From: Bifidobacterium asteroides
Lineage (GTDB): Bacteria > Actinomycetota > Actinomycetes > Actinomycetales > Bifidobacteriaceae
DNA: 64,000 bases
Direction: 5' to 3'
NCBI RefSeq assembly: GCF_003202695.1
Contig: NZ_QGLL01000009.1
Location: 277,991 to 341,990, forward strand
A program made the position numbers and the translations under genes. Positions 9,559 through 19,460 of the stretch are shown piece after piece (the first letter of the stretch is position 1; each line of letters begins with the position of its first letter). The notes beneath the pieces were generated by a model, which was given only the letters and a program-made list of their open reading frames with translations, had not been told where the DNA came from and searched no databases.

Positions 9559-10504
9559 TCATCTCCTGGTCTGCCTGGCGCATGACTCGGAACCGACCGT
9601 CTCGCTGATTTCCTCATTCGAAAAGTCGGTGCTGTTCATCATCTTCTGCGCCTCGATCAGCCTGCGCCCATCCAACGACTCCTGGAAACCCTCACCTGTG
9701 GCCTTCCTCAGTTTGTTGCTCAGGTAGTCGGGATTGCACCCGAACCGATCAGCCATCGAGACCAGACTCACCGAGGCATAGGGCTGGCTGATGCACGAGA
9801 TGATAGGCGCCAACTGCTCGGCCTGGATATTGTCAAAATCGATGACGCTCTTAGAAATCAGCGCCTTCAGCTCGATGACCAGGGCTGAAAGCACCAGCTC
9901 CATGGCACGGTTGCGGCCTGACAGAACGGCGTTCGGCCAACCCCTGCTCGGTGATGAGCGCTTCGACCAGATTCGTAGGCACGGCATGGCCCTCGAGGCC
10001 GAAGACAATGAGGTTGTATCAGCGTGGGGCGTTGCCCACGTTGGCGATAAGCTGGAAGATGACATTGAGCGACTCGGGGACCATGGTGAGCATGGAGGCG
10101 ATGTCCGCATTTTCCTGAACGAGGTTGTTCACCAGGATATCGTCCTCATCGGTATAGAAGATCCTGCGCGGCACCGCCTTGCCGAGCATGACCAGGCTGC
10201 CCTGATGCAGCTCGACCAGCTCGTTGTCGATGTATTGCGTGCACCGTCCGGACTACATGTACTTCATCTCGATGGAGCTGTAGGTGTACTCGGGCACGCA
10301 GGAAAAACGGTTGCTTTTGGTGACGGCGATGCCGCCGTCCTTGAAGAAGATCCGCTCAGGCATCCACGGCACGGCATCCACGGAAAAACCCAGGTTCATG
10401 TGATTGAAGTTGCTGACGGTGCTGAGCCGGCGGCGTTCAACATTGTTGTGCTCATGCAGAATGCGATCAAGCCGCTGTGAAAACATGCCCCCGGAATCCG
10501 CCAT
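9559..10504 (-). pseudogene. Degraded AraC-family transcription regulator
   Basis: The N-terminal part (10504 to 10253) looks like an AraC-type cupin sensor domain and ends in TAG. The same frame then continues sensibly (YIDNELVELHQGSLVMLG..., ENADIASMLTMVPESLNVIF) to a TGA near 10017. A frameshift near 9940 leads into the C-terminal half, with an AraC helix-turn-helix (VSMADRFGCNPDYLSNKLRKATG...) down to about 9610. The second helix-turn-helix is cut short after EEISETVG. Two stops, one frameshift and a lost end make it a clear pseudogene. AraC regulators of this type usually sit beside carbohydrate genes; none remains intact here. Confidence 0.8.
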
Positions 10505-10581
10505 ACGGAATCAGTCGATTGGCCCAATATCCGACCTTATGTCTGAGCAGATAATACCGGATAAACAAGAACCTGCAATTC

Positions 10582-10827
10582 TCAGATGCCATCTTTCTTC
10601 TGCTCGTACTCCTGTAGCACTGAGACGAGAGCTCTCCTTATCTCGTCAGCAAGAGGAATATGGTTTCGGTCTATTCGTCGAACGTTCTGCTGGAGTATTC
10701 TCACCAGAAAATCAGGCCGAGTCCGCAGCCATCGCTCACGTAAATCAATCTCTCTTACCGCCAACCCCGAAATCAGAAAACCTCCTGGGACGGCAGTGAC
10801 ACGAACACCCTCATCAGACATAATCAT
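10582..10827 (-). CDS. Small protein translationally coupled to ABC exporter
   Basis: 81 residues. Its ATG overlaps the stop codon of the permease gene as ATGA, so it is probably made by coupled translation; a second ATG two codons later is an alternative start. The protein is charged, without membrane segment or signal peptide, and its second half (DEIRRALVSVLQEYEQKKDG) is likely helical. I do not recognise the family. Being third in an ABC-2 exporter operon it may be a regulator or accessory factor, but this is only context. Confidence 0.55.
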   Translation of the reverse strand: MIMSDEGVRVTAVPGGFLISGLAVREIDLRERWLRTRPDFLVRILQQNVRRIDRNHIPLADEIRRALVSVLQEYEQKKDGI

Positions 10828-11555
10828 TTCCAGCGGAAACCATATATGGAAACAAGACCTAGGGTTATGCAGCCCACGGCCAGGTATAGGATCCCGAGCC
10901 AGGCATGAGGCCAGGTGCCCGATCCGATCAGCATCATCGATAAGGCCTCTCTCATGTGATATAGGGGCGTATACGGTGCAATGGCCTGCATCCAGGACGG
11001 CAACATATTGACAGGCATCATGGCTCCGCCGATGAAGCCCAAGGGCAGAATAATGATGTTCGCAAGGATGGATACCCCTGCGATGGAGTAAATTAGCATG
11101 GCGATAATGACACCCAGGAAAAAGAACAAGAGGTAGCCAAGGATCAGGGGAAGCAGTCCTGACAAAAACGTCGGTTTCAGCGACATCCCCATGATCATCC
11201 CCAGAATGACAAGCACTACAGCCTGTGCCAGGAGGACGACAATGCCTACTACAGTCTGGGAAAGGATAATCACATTCGAGGATAGAGGAAAATTGCGAAC
11301 CGTCTGAAGCATGCCATTCTCACGCCAGAGAGCAAGGTGCGAAGCGCCTGCAAAAATACCCACGTAGGCCGCGCCGAATGCAATGACGTTGGCGCTGATT
11401 TGACTGGCAATATCAACTCCAGGAACCAAGCTCTTAAAAGACAGGACCAGGGCCAATAACAAGGCTATCGGGAAGAGAAAGGTGAAAACCAGAGTGGACC
11501 AGTCACGAATATCGTAATGGAGCATCAACTTGAATAGAGTTTTGAAGCTGTTCAT
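10824..11555 (-). CDS. ABC-2 type exporter permease
   Basis: 243 residues with about six membrane segments (LVFTFLFPIALLLALVL, VIILSQTVVGIVVLLAQAV, LGYLLFFFLGVIIAML and others) and the ABC-2 signature region near MMPVNMLPSWMQAIAPYTPLYHMREAL. Partners the ATPase encoded just upstream (genes overlap by 4 bases, ATGA). Such DrrB/YadH-like exporters move drugs, lipids or peptides outwards; the substrate here is unknown. Confidence 0.9.
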   Translation of the reverse strand: MNSFKTLFKLMLHYDIRDWSTLVFTFLFPIALLLALVLSFKSLVPGVDIASQISANVIAFGAAYVGIFAGASHLALWRENGMLQTVRNFPLSSNVIILSQTVVGIVVLLAQAVVLVILGMIMGMSLKPTFLSGLLPLILGYLLFFFLGVIIAMLIYSIAGVSILANIIILPLGFIGGAMMPVNMLPSWMQAIAPYTPLYHMREALSMMLIGSGTWPHAWLGILYLAVGCITLGLVSIYGFRWK

Positions 11556-12460
11556 TTGACGTTCCCCTTTTCGAGAAGGCGCAGGTAGACATCCTCAAGA
11601 CGCCCATCCTTGACTTGCGCCTGGCTGGTATTGATCCCGGAATCAACCAATTTCGCAAAGGTAACTCCAGTATTTTGAGTGCGCACTGTCAGACCGTCGG
11701 ACGTGGCTTTCACGTAGTCAGCTCCCACGAGATGGGCTACTTGATCGGCCTGATCCAAGGCATTTGGAAGAAGAATGGTCGATTCCATCTCTGCTTGCGC
11801 AATAAGCTTGCTGGGACTGGCTGTTACGAGAATATGCTTATCCGCCAAGATCGAGACTACGCTGCACAACCGCTCCGCCTCATCCAGATGGTGGGTGGTA
11901 TAAAGAACCGTGGCGGCCAATTGCTGACTCGACTTGAGCAGGCTCACAAGGTCATGGCGTGACTCAGGGTCGAGGGCGGCAGTGGGCTCATCCAGAAAGA
12001 GCAGGCGAGGATGATGGACGACAGCCGTGGCGATAGCCAGTCTCTGCTGTTCACCGCCGGACAATGATTCAACCTTGTTGGATGCCACATGTTCCAGTTT
12101 CAGCGCATCAATCAGATCGCCCACACGTGACCGGGGCACCTGGTAGATGTCCGCCACTGCAGTAAGGTGCTCAAGGAGCGTCGTTTTGGGGAAGAAGGAC
12201 GACTGCTGGGGCTGGATGCCTATTTGGCGGAGCAAGGCCAGGTTTCGCGGATAGGGCGCCTTGCCCAGAACAGATACCGTTCCCTCAGTCGGTTTTTGCA
12301 GTCCCTGCAAAACGGTGAACAGCGTTGTCTTTCCTGCGCCATTTGGCCCGATGACCCCATGAAAGGCCCCTTCTTCAACCTCCAGTGAGAGATGGGAGAG
12401 AATCGTTTTATTCTTTATTCGAACAGTAAGATTCGATACGCTCGCTTCAATATTGCCCAT
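11552..12460 (-). CDS. ABC transporter ATP-binding protein (exporter)
   Basis: 302 residues from the ATG at 12460, which has AAAGG about 7 bases upstream; a TTG at 12481 is possible but less good. Walker A is GPNGAGKTT, the signature LSGGEQQRLAIATA, Walker B LLFLDEPTAALDP, and the H-loop TTHHLDEAE. A C-terminal regulatory stretch of about 90 residues follows, as in DrrA/CcmA-like ATPases. It energises the ABC-2 permease encoded next. First gene of a three-gene operon. Confidence 0.93.
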   Translation of the reverse strand: MGNIEASVSNLTVRIKNKTILSHLSLEVEEGAFHGVIGPNGAGKTTLFTVLQGLQKPTEGTVSVLGKAPYPRNLALLRQIGIQPQQSSFFPKTTLLEHLTAVADIYQVPRSRVGDLIDALKLEHVASNKVESLSGGEQQRLAIATAVVHHPRLLFLDEPTAALDPESRHDLVSLLKSSQQLAATVLYTTHHLDEAERLCSVVSILADKHILVTASPSKLIAQAEMESTILLPNALDQADQVAHLVGADYVKATSDGLTVRTQNTGVTFAKLVDSGINTSQAQVKDGRLEDVYLRLLEKGNVK

Positions 12461-13440
12461 TCCAGAGCCTTTCAGCGTCAATACTCATGGGGTAAAGCAC
12501 AGACAGTGCCGTCTATTGTTGCCTGTCTCTTCATAACTATTTGCATTTGCTGGATCGGAGCAGATAGAAGACATGAATCCAAATGCCGACCCACTATATT
12601 CCAGGTAATTTTCGACTCCGACGGTCTTAGCCATGAGACCATCTGCTTCAACTGCATTAGACGATTAATTCATATTCTTTCCTCACACATGAGCCCAGAA
12701 TTCAGGCATTTCTTTAATAAAGTACAAGCCGGATCGGACATAAAACTGCTACCGTCCTACAAATTATGGCATACAAGAACAGGAACTGACAAACACTGAT
12801 TCCACTCAGAAGTTACCAACAGCCGGAACAGCTGTAGTCTCCATTTATCAAGCAAGGGGCAGCCAGGGGCATCTACTTGGTTTCAATTGGCACTTTGACA
12901 AGAGAAGCCATACCTGTATCAGCCAACAAAAGATATTGAGAAAGTGGGTGATTGCCCCCTAGCTCATGCTCACTAACCGAGAGATCGCTGGAACCTACTA
13001 ATTCACCCCCTTTCGCATATTAGCTATCTCAAATCATGCCGGTCTTTTTCGTACGCAGTCAGTGTCTTATCACCATGAAGATAATCATTATCAGCCAAGC
13101 TGCTGGGTACGTGCATAAACCCCAGAACTGCGAACCGGTGACAAACGATATGACATGCGCACGAATTAACACCAATGCGAAAAACTGTCAGCAATGACTA
13201 GTGGCTTATCGAATGGTTTCCATGTCGAAGCTGTATATCTCATGGCGGTTCCTTTGCCGTCGTACATAATGCACGGAATGCGCACAAAAACAAAATATAC
13301 ACTAACCGGCATTCGCTCAAAATAAACTTAAAATAAGTTCGCATTCTGGATGCACATATACGTCTTAGCCAAAAAATCAATGCAGAGAGCCTAGCCAGGA
13401 AGCAATTACATGAAAGCTGCTTTTGCATCCAAGATTGCGT
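12461..13440. other. Long AT-rich intergenic region
   Basis: Nearly 1 kb, visibly lower in GC than the flanking genes. No reading frame in it has both a ribosome site and a recognisable motif, and I see no repeat array or RNA gene. It must hold the promoter of the ABC exporter. The base composition suggests decayed or acquired DNA. Confidence 0.5.
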
Positions 13441-14004
13441 TTACCGATCTGTTCGTTCCGTAGGCAAATCAATCCAATACCGTTCTACTGGCTGACCAGA
13501 TCTGCGAGGGAGCACATTCTCCAGTTGCCCGCCCCGCGAGAGGATGGTCTGGCGACTGGCCAGATTCGACGGGGAACAAGTAATCAGGACCCTGCTCATG
13601 CCCAGAGTGGCAGCCCGTCGAAGACATTCATCCAGCATCAGCCCGGCATAGCCCCGCCGGCGACAATCCGGACGAACTGAATAGCCGATGTTGCCGCCCA
13701 TGCGCAGAAGCGCCTCCGTAAGTCGTAGCCTCAGCTGGATCATTCCCACCAGTTTGCCGCTGGGCGCAAGGGCGGCGAACTGCAGGGCGGGCACAAATCC
13801 CGACGGCAGATCATCGCCACGCGCCTGACGAGCCACCTCGGGCAGACCTGACCGACGAACTTCATCCAGGCTGTGGCAGTCCTCCAGGGGGCCGAGACCA
13901 GCCGCTTCATCCTGAGGCTGAGAACGGCAGGCCTGCAGATATTCCCAGATCATTTCGGCATCGACTGCCCCCGGCTGGTCCACCCTCACCAGACGGATTC
14001 CCAT
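13441..14004 (-). CDS. GNAT-family N-acetyltransferase
   Basis: 187 residues from an ATG with AGAGGTGG upstream. The acetyl-CoA-binding core is clear: VGMIQLRLRL (beta4), then GYSVRPDCRRRGYAGLML (motif A with the Q/RxxG[Y/F]A loop) and a C-terminal strand region (ASRQTILSRGGQLENV). Members of this subfamily acetylate small molecules such as amino acids or antibiotics; the substrate cannot be told. It stands alone, 300 bases from the response regulator gene. Confidence 0.88.
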   Translation of the reverse strand: MGIRLVRVDQPGAVDAEMIWEYLQACRSQPQDEAAGLGPLEDCHSLDEVRRSGLPEVARQARGDDLPSGFVPALQFAALAPSGKLVGMIQLRLRLTEALLRMGGNIGYSVRPDCRRRGYAGLMLDECLRRAATLGMSRVLITCSPSNLASRQTILSRGGQLENVLPRRSGQPVERYWIDLPTERTDR

Positions 14005-14301
14005 GATCCACCTCTTCTGTCGAGTGCTTGGCCACCCCTTTGTGCTTCAGCTTACAAGAGCAGCATTCAACGGAACTGGGGTTTCCAAAGTGAACAAGCG
14101 CCACAGGGACATCGCGCGCATGGGCGAATAGTCGGAACTCAATACAGCAAGAATCACAATGTTCAATAAGGTTCTTCCAAACTTAAGTTCTGGTCTTTAG
14201 TTCCCAGCTTCAGCTTCATCAGGTCAACGAAGGCGTCACTCCGAAATCTATCGTTCTTCTGCTTTTCTTCTCGCGATGCCCCGAATGGCTGGTCAGGACC
14301 G

Positions 14302-14976
14302 TCAGTCAGACATTCCGGCTTGGAACCATATGATGACAATTTGTGTACGGTCCCGCAGTCCAGTCTTGTCAAGTATGCGGCTTACGTAGCGCCGGACGGA
14401 GGTAGTTTCGAGAGTGAGGCGCTGGGCTATTTCCTGGTTAGAGAGCCCTTGAGCGATGAGCCCGGCTATCTCGTACTCCCTTGGGGTCAGCTTGTCCAGC
14501 TGCTGCTTGGCCTGCGGATCATTGACCTCATGCCGGGCATAGGCTCTGTCGCGGTTGATGAGCTCTGCTGTGACACGGGGGGTGAGCACCGCGTCCCCAT
14601 CGGCCACTGCGTGAATGGCTCGGTGCAGGTCTCTCGTGGATACGTCCTTGAGAAGAAAACCATAAGCTCCTGCATGCAGTCCCGTGAAGGCATAATCGTC
14701 TTCGTCATAGGTGGTCAGGATCAGCGTGCGAATGTCGGGGAACTCCTTGGCGATGACCACGGTGGCGCTGATGCCGTCCATCACCGGCATGCGAACGTCC
14801 ATCAGGATCACCCGAGGCAACTGCTGGGCGGCTGCTTGCATCTCTCGCAGCATGGTCACTGCCTCCTGACCGTTGGAGGCTTGTCTGACGACCTGTAGAT
14901 CGTGGTCGGCCTCGATCATACGCACCAACCCCTTGCGGAGGAGCGCAAGGTCGTCGACCAGCATCAGGTCAATCAT
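14302..14976 (-). CDS. NarL/LuxR-type response regulator
   Basis: 224 residues from the ATG at 14976, which has GAGGG at good spacing (an ATG at 14982 is an alternative). Receiver domain with the acidic pair near VDD, phospho-acceptor Asp in LMDVRMP (~57) and the conserved Lys in LLKD (~109). The C-terminal LuxR helix-turn-helix reads LTPREYEIAGLIAQGLSNQEIAQRL. It overlaps the 3' end of the partner kinase gene by a few bases, so they are co-translated. Likely controls the ABC exporter encoded just upstream. Confidence 0.95.
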   Translation of the reverse strand: MIDLMLVDDLALLRKGLVRMIEADHDLQVVRQASNGQEAVTMLREMQAAAQQLPRVILMDVRMPVMDGISATVVIAKEFPDIRTLILTTYDEDDYAFTGLHAGAYGFLLKDVSTRDLHRAIHAVADGDAVLTPRVTAELINRDRAYARHEVNDPQAKQQLDKLTPREYEIAGLIAQGLSNQEIAQRLTLETTSVRRYVSRILDKTGLRDRTQIVIIWFQAGMSD

Positions 14977-16234
14977 CGGCATTGCCCTCTTTCTCGCTGG
15001 TGCCAGGCAAGACGGCTTCTACAGCCCATCCCCCATTCTTGCCCGGTCCGCAACTCAGACTCCCTCCCATCAGTTGGCATTGCTTGCCAATCTGCTTGAG
15101 GCCCACTCCTTGATGATCATGAATAGCCGGTTGCTGATCGCCCAAGGCTGGCCCATGCCCATGCCCATGCCCATCGTCGTGGATGCTGATGCGGAGGGTT
15201 CCGTCCTGCTCATAATCACGAGAGATGACGATGGTGCTCGGGGCTGAGGCGTGCCGGAGCGTGTTGGTGATGGCCTCCCTGCTGATGATGAAGCAGAGGT
15301 TGTCCTGTCTGGGATCGTGCCGCTGATGCCCTGTTTCGGTAGACACGACAGCCAGACCAGCTGCGCGGGCATGGGCGATTACGGTGTCGAGTTCGTCGAG
15401 CGTGTGCAGCCTGGAACCAAACCTGCGCCCATCATCATCGGACTCTTGAGGGAGCGACTCATGTTCTTGGACAAGGGTATGGACGGCTTGTCGGGTGTCG
15501 GCCAATCCATCCCTGGCCACCTGATTGATGTCCTTAAGCACCTCTTGCAGCTCTTCGATCTCAACCGAGTCAGCAAATCCCTGGGTCAGGGCGATGATCG
15601 TGGTGAGGTCGTGGCCCACGCTGTCGTGCAACTCCCCTGCCACCTGGGCGCGCGATATAGCCTGATCCCTTTGCCTGGCAAGCATCTCAGAGCGGATGCG
15701 CTCCTGCTCCTCACGCTGCTGCGTCTCGCGCCGAATCCGGTAGGACCTCACAGCTATGGCAGCGGCCGCGACCGCCATGATGACAGCCATCCGGGCAGTC
15801 CATTCCAGAAAGAGCATGCGCCCGGCGTGCATGCTGACAGTGACCAGACTGACGGCCGCGACTGCCTCACCTACGCCTGCCGCAATCCTGGGTGCTGACG
15901 ATAAACAGACGCAGAAATAGAGAGCGCCTACCAGGGGTATTAGGAAGCTATCGTCCGAGGTGGCAAATGACAGGCTGAGGTATAGCAGGGTCTCCATGGT
16001 CGTGATGAGCAGGGGAAATTGTCTGCTCCAGTACAGCAGGCAGGAACACAGGAGTCCGATCAGACCGATGGCCGTCTTCCAAACGCGCAAAGGAATGTTC
16101 TCGGCCCAGATTGGAGGGAACGTGGGGGCGCTGACATAGAGAAGCGTATAAATCAGGCTCAGCAGAGGCATGACGAATCTGGTCAAGCGTTGATTGCTCA
16201 GCAGCTCGAATAGGTTGGTTGCCATGCCCTTCAT
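14969..16234 (-). CDS. DesK/NarX-type sensor histidine kinase
   Basis: 421 residues from the ATG at 16234 with GAGGGGG upstream. Several membrane segments occupy residues ~15-165, with little extracytoplasmic loop, suggesting an intramembrane sensor. The HisKA_3 phospho-acceptor is in GELHDSVGHD (~198). The ATPase domain has the N box (EAITNTLRHA) and a G1 box DDGHGHGHG expanded by a hexanucleotide repeat. Partner of the NarL-type regulator. It follows an ABC transporter permease gene by 37 bases in the same operon, as in systems that sense envelope stress or peptides. Confidence 0.93.
   Translation of the reverse strand: MKGMATNLFELLSNQRLTRFVMPLLSLIYTLLYVSAPTFPPIWAENIPLRVWKTAIGLIGLLCSCLLYWSRQFPLLITTMETLLYLSLSFATSDDSFLIPLVGALYFCVCLSSAPRIAAGVGEAVAAVSLVTVSMHAGRMLFLEWTARMAVIMAVAAAAIAVRSYRIRRETQQREEQERIRSEMLARQRDQAISRAQVAGELHDSVGHDLTTIIALTQGFADSVEIEELQEVLKDINQVARDGLADTRQAVHTLVQEHESLPQESDDDGRRFGSRLHTLDELDTVIAHARAAGLAVVSTETGHQRHDPRQDNLCFIISREAITNTLRHASAPSTIVISRDYEQDGTLRISIHDDGHGHGHGPALGDQQPAIHDHQGVGLKQIGKQCQLMGGSLSCGPGKNGGWAVEAVLPGTSEKEGNADD
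15151..15174. repeat. Four tandem GCCCAT hexamers inside kinase gene
   Basis: GCCCAT occurs four times head to tail within the region encoding the G1 ATP-binding box of the sensor kinase, giving alternating Gly-His. Slippage would add or remove two residues without a frameshift. Confidence 0.85.
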
Positions 16235-16271
16235 CGCGCCCCCTCACGCCGCATGCCCAGGATCCCCAGGT

Positions 16272-17693
16272 TCATTCGCCAGTGTACTGTGCTATCACAC
16301 CGGCAGGGGAACGACCTGCTGATTTGCGCACCGTGACCCACGAAGCCAGTGATGCCGCCGAGGTCAGAAGCAGGTAGACCAGCGCCCAGTGAGCCCAAGG
16401 TATGCCGATGCTGGCAGCGCCAAAGACCTTGCGGAATCCGACAGCGTAGGCCATGACGGGCAGGATGCTGGAGGTGAAGGATATCAATACGGCGGTAGTC
16501 GCCATGATGAACCCCTCGAGAGCGGACATGATTTCAAGTTGGTTCGGATCCGCGCCAGCGATAGAGATGAGGGACAGATCCAGGCTTCGACCGTGGGCTG
16601 AGATCAGGTATCCGGCGCATACTCCAGCCAGCGTAACGACAAGTGCGGGGCCCAAGAGCGTAATGAACATGGAGAAATCAGAGCTGCTGACATCCAGGTT
16701 GGGAGGCAGCAGGCGACTGGAATCGGCGCTGGTCTGATAGAAGGAATCAGTCATCATCAGCAATGAAACCCCCACAATAAGAGGTATGACCGTGGAGCTG
16801 AGACTGCGCATGCGGGCACTGGCTTGCCGACAAGCAACCAGCCATGAAGGCTGGCGAAGAGCGATAAGCCTGGTCCAGCCGCTGGTGACCGTGCCCAGCA
16901 GAGAGGGACCCGCCAAGCAGATTGCGGCCAGCAGGAGCATGAAACCGAAAGTGCTGCCCATGGCGATAGGCAGGATGGGTGCCGCGGTGTGCAAACGGAC
17001 CAGTTGCTCATCAGGAATGGTCCGCGCTTGCATAATCGGCATCAGCATGATTGCCAATGCTGCCAGCAGAAACAAGGCAGCGGCGATACGACGAGCCAAA
17101 CCTGCTGTTTTTGGAGGAATGTTTGCAGCACGCAGAGATTCCACCGGACTGATTCTGCTGATGGTCCGGATGGTCAGCAGCGTGCCGATCAAGGCCACCA
17201 CTACTCCGCATGAGGTTCCTGCTGTCCAGGAAGCCAGCTGGTGGCTGGCGATAAAAGGCTGCCTGCCGATCAGGAACTGTGAGGTCTCCCAGGCGTAGAG
17301 GGGACGGGCCAGCAGCAAAGAAGCCGCCAGCGAGACTACACTGGCCGCGAGCGCCAAGATGAACACCCGCAGACAGGTCAGTGAGGTCAACTGCCAGGGC
17401 GTGGCACCTTGCAGGGCTAGGAGGGCGAGGTTGTGTCTGCGCTGGTTGATCACCGACGAAACTACTTGCAGAACGATCAATACTGCGGCAACGAGAAGTG
17501 CTGCGAAGGGGATCATCAAGTTTTGGTAGGCAGTGCGACCTTGCTCGGTCATGCCGGGAAGATCGCCCAGGGCCTTGGCTGAAGAGAGCATCATGGCAAG
17601 CAGGCCGACCATGGTTTGCGAGGCGATCAGTACGAGCACTACGCCAGACCAGGCCAAGGGGGCATCCTTGAAATCTCGCAGAAGAAGTCGCAT
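16272..17693 (-). CDS. FtsX/MacB-like ABC transporter permease
   Basis: 473 residues from the ATG at 17693, whose A is shared with the stop codon of the ATPase gene (TGATG), so translation is coupled. Roughly eight membrane segments are visible; a FtsX-type core near SSVINQRRHNLALLALQGATPWQLTSLTCLRV and a C-terminal set ending VYLLLTSAASLASWVTV. These exporters act as mechanotransmitters or extrude peptides, antibiotics or lipids. Operon order: ATPase, permease, kinase, regulator. Confidence 0.9.
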   Translation of the reverse strand: MRLLLRDFKDAPLAWSGVVLVLIASQTMVGLLAMMLSSAKALGDLPGMTEQGRTAYQNLMIPFAALLVAAVLIVLQVVSSVINQRRHNLALLALQGATPWQLTSLTCLRVFILALAASVVSLAASLLLARPLYAWETSQFLIGRQPFIASHQLASWTAGTSCGVVVALIGTLLTIRTISRISPVESLRAANIPPKTAGLARRIAAALFLLAALAIMLMPIMQARTIPDEQLVRLHTAAPILPIAMGSTFGFMLLLAAICLAGPSLLGTVTSGWTRLIALRQPSWLVACRQASARMRSLSSTVIPLIVGVSLLMMTDSFYQTSADSSRLLPPNLDVSSSDFSMFITLLGPALVVTLAGVCAGYLISAHGRSLDLSLISIAGADPNQLEIMSALEGFIMATTAVLISFTSSILPVMAYAVGFRKVFGAASIGIPWAHWALVYLLLTSAASLASWVTVRKSAGRSPAGVIAQYTGE

Positions 17694-18430
17694 CAGATGC
17701 CCGCTTTCGGCACAGGAACCTTGTCGGCTGTGGCTATACGACCGTCGCACAGATGCACGAGAGTATTGCAGCGGGAGGCGACTTCAGGACTGTGGGTGAC
17801 CATGATCACTGCGTGGCCCGGTCGATCGGCGAAGGCGGCGAACTCATTGACGACCGCATTGCCAGTCTCCTGGTCAAGGGCGCCAGTAGGCTCATCGGCG
17901 AAGATGATATCGGGATCTGAAAGCAGCACGCGGGCCAGAGCCACACGCTGCTGCTCGCCCCCTGACAGGAGGCTCACATTGGCCTTGAGCAGCCCCCTGA
18001 TGCCCAATCTGTCCAGCAGCTTGGCCGCCCGATCCTCCGGCCAGCGGGTCTTGCGCAGAATAAAGGGCAGCTTGAGGTTGTCCTCCACACTCATCGAAGG
18101 CACCAGATTATAGGACTGGAAAACGAAGCCCAGGTGCACACGCCGGAATCGCGCTGACGCCGCAGGACCCATGGCAGAGATGCGCCGACCCAGGACTTCC
18201 ACCTGGCCCGAGCTGACTGGTTCGAGACCTGCCAGACAGTAAAGCAGAGTTGACTTGCCGCTACCCGATGGCCCTACAATTCCGGTCATAGCTCTCCAAG
18301 ATGCAGTGAATTCCACGTTGTCCAGGAGAGTGATGGTCTCCCCCTTCCTAGGCGAAACCTGCTTGCACAGGCCGGATGCATGGATGGGGAAGGGCTCGTC
18401 CAGGCCGGAAGGATTGGCCGTATGCTTCAT
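17693..18430 (-). CDS. MacB/LolD-type ABC ATPase
   Basis: 245 residues. Walker A GPSGSGKST, Q-loop region RVHLGFVFQSYNLVPSMSVEDNL, signature LLSGGEQQRVALARVLL, Walker B IIFADEPTGALD, H-loop VTHSPEVA. The FQxYNL and EPTGALD motifs place it with FtsE/LolD/MacB ATPases. First gene of the four-gene exporter/two-component unit. Confidence 0.95.
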   Translation of the reverse strand: MKHTANPSGLDEPFPIHASGLCKQVSPRKGETITLLDNVEFTASWRAMTGIVGPSGSGKSTLLYCLAGLEPVSSGQVEVLGRRISAMGPAASARFRRVHLGFVFQSYNLVPSMSVEDNLKLPFILRKTRWPEDRAAKLLDRLGIRGLLKANVSLLSGGEQQRVALARVLLSDPDIIFADEPTGALDQETGNAVVNEFAAFADRPGHAVIMVTHSPEVASRCNTLVHLCDGRIATADKVPVPKAGI

Positions 18431-18927
18431 AGCAGTATCCAGCGCTCACAAACGGGTGAATACCGGTATGAGCCTGTGACGCTCTGCACACGCGGCGATG
18501 CGTATTGAGCCGGATGTTTCATCGGAGCTCCCTCCCTCAGCGCACTTGCGAGGACAAAAGATCGCCTCGCAGAGATGATTCTTTCAATCCGAGTACGGGG
18601 AATCAACGTCGGCCGCCAGTTCGCCATCTGTAGATGACAAAACAACGACCAGCCAACGCCTAACGGGGAGGAATGCCTCTCAACAGCCTTGGCAGAAGCT
18701 CTGGCATACAGGTTCGTTTATTGTCCGGCAGGGATCCCGTCGCACAAGTTCAGTGCTTGACCACCACCCGCCCTCCACGCATCTCAACCTTCCTAAGCGG
18801 GCGGAAGGATAACATTTCATGCTGAGATTCTTCATCGATCTGTACAGGTTTTCAGTGAGGCTTCGCCTGAGAACCGGCTTGCCGCGAACTGGAAAAATCC
18901 AAAACAAACATGTAGTGTTGAGCTGTT
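18431..18927. other. Intergenic region before tRNA-Lys
   Basis: About 500 bases with no supportable gene on either strand. It should contain the promoter of the minus-strand exporter operon and that of the tRNA, but I see no convincing hexamers. Confidence 0.4.
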
Positions 18928-19000
18928 GCCCCTCTGGCTCAATGGTTAGAGCAGCGTCCTTTTAAGTCGTGGGTTGTGGGTTCGAGTCCCACGGGGGGCA
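18928..19000 (+). tRNA. tRNA-Lys (UUU anticodon)
   Basis: 73 bases fold as a cloverleaf: acceptor GCCCCTC pairs with GGGGGGC before the discriminator A, the D stem is GCTC/GAGC, the anticodon loop is CTTTTAA giving UUU, and the T arm contains GTGGG-TTCGAGT-CCCAC. The anticodon stem has one T-T mismatch and a G-T pair. No CCA is encoded. A short T run follows at 19002. The DNA after the 3' end changes character and contains plasmid-type remnants, so this tRNA may be an integration site. Confidence 0.9.
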
Positions 19001-19460
19001 CTTTTTCTGCTGGCTTGCATTTGGTGGCTCAGCGATAGGTAGGAACTATCAGCACAAGCATGGTTCAGAGCTGTTCTTGGGAGCAGACTCTATGAAATAA
19101 GAGAAGCTCTGTTCCGTGACCAGTAAGATAATCCCGAGCGTTATAAAGATCCTGGAATTTTGGCAACACAATGTTTGATAGATGCTGAGATTGTAGATAA
19201 AACATATACAGCGGCAAAATTCAATGAGCCAGCTCAAATTCTGCAGACTCATAATAACAATGCTCAGGGCACTCTTCAAGAAATTTTCGGCTTCCCTGTA
19301 GCAGGTAAGCAAGTATCACAGGCGCGGTATTCGTCTTTCTTTGGAGGCCAGTCCATTATCATAAGTGATGGGGCCGATAATCCATGAAAAATCTTTTATA
19401 TTTCAAAAAATCACGTGGTAGGCTCATCTCTGCGCTCTTATTGTTATCTGCTGTCATTGT
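19001..19460. other. Low-GC segment directly after tRNA
   Basis: 460 bases with no recognisable gene. It is clearly more AT-rich than the region left of the tRNA. I looked for a copy of the tRNA 3' end in the following 7 kb and saw no convincing one. Confidence 0.4.
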
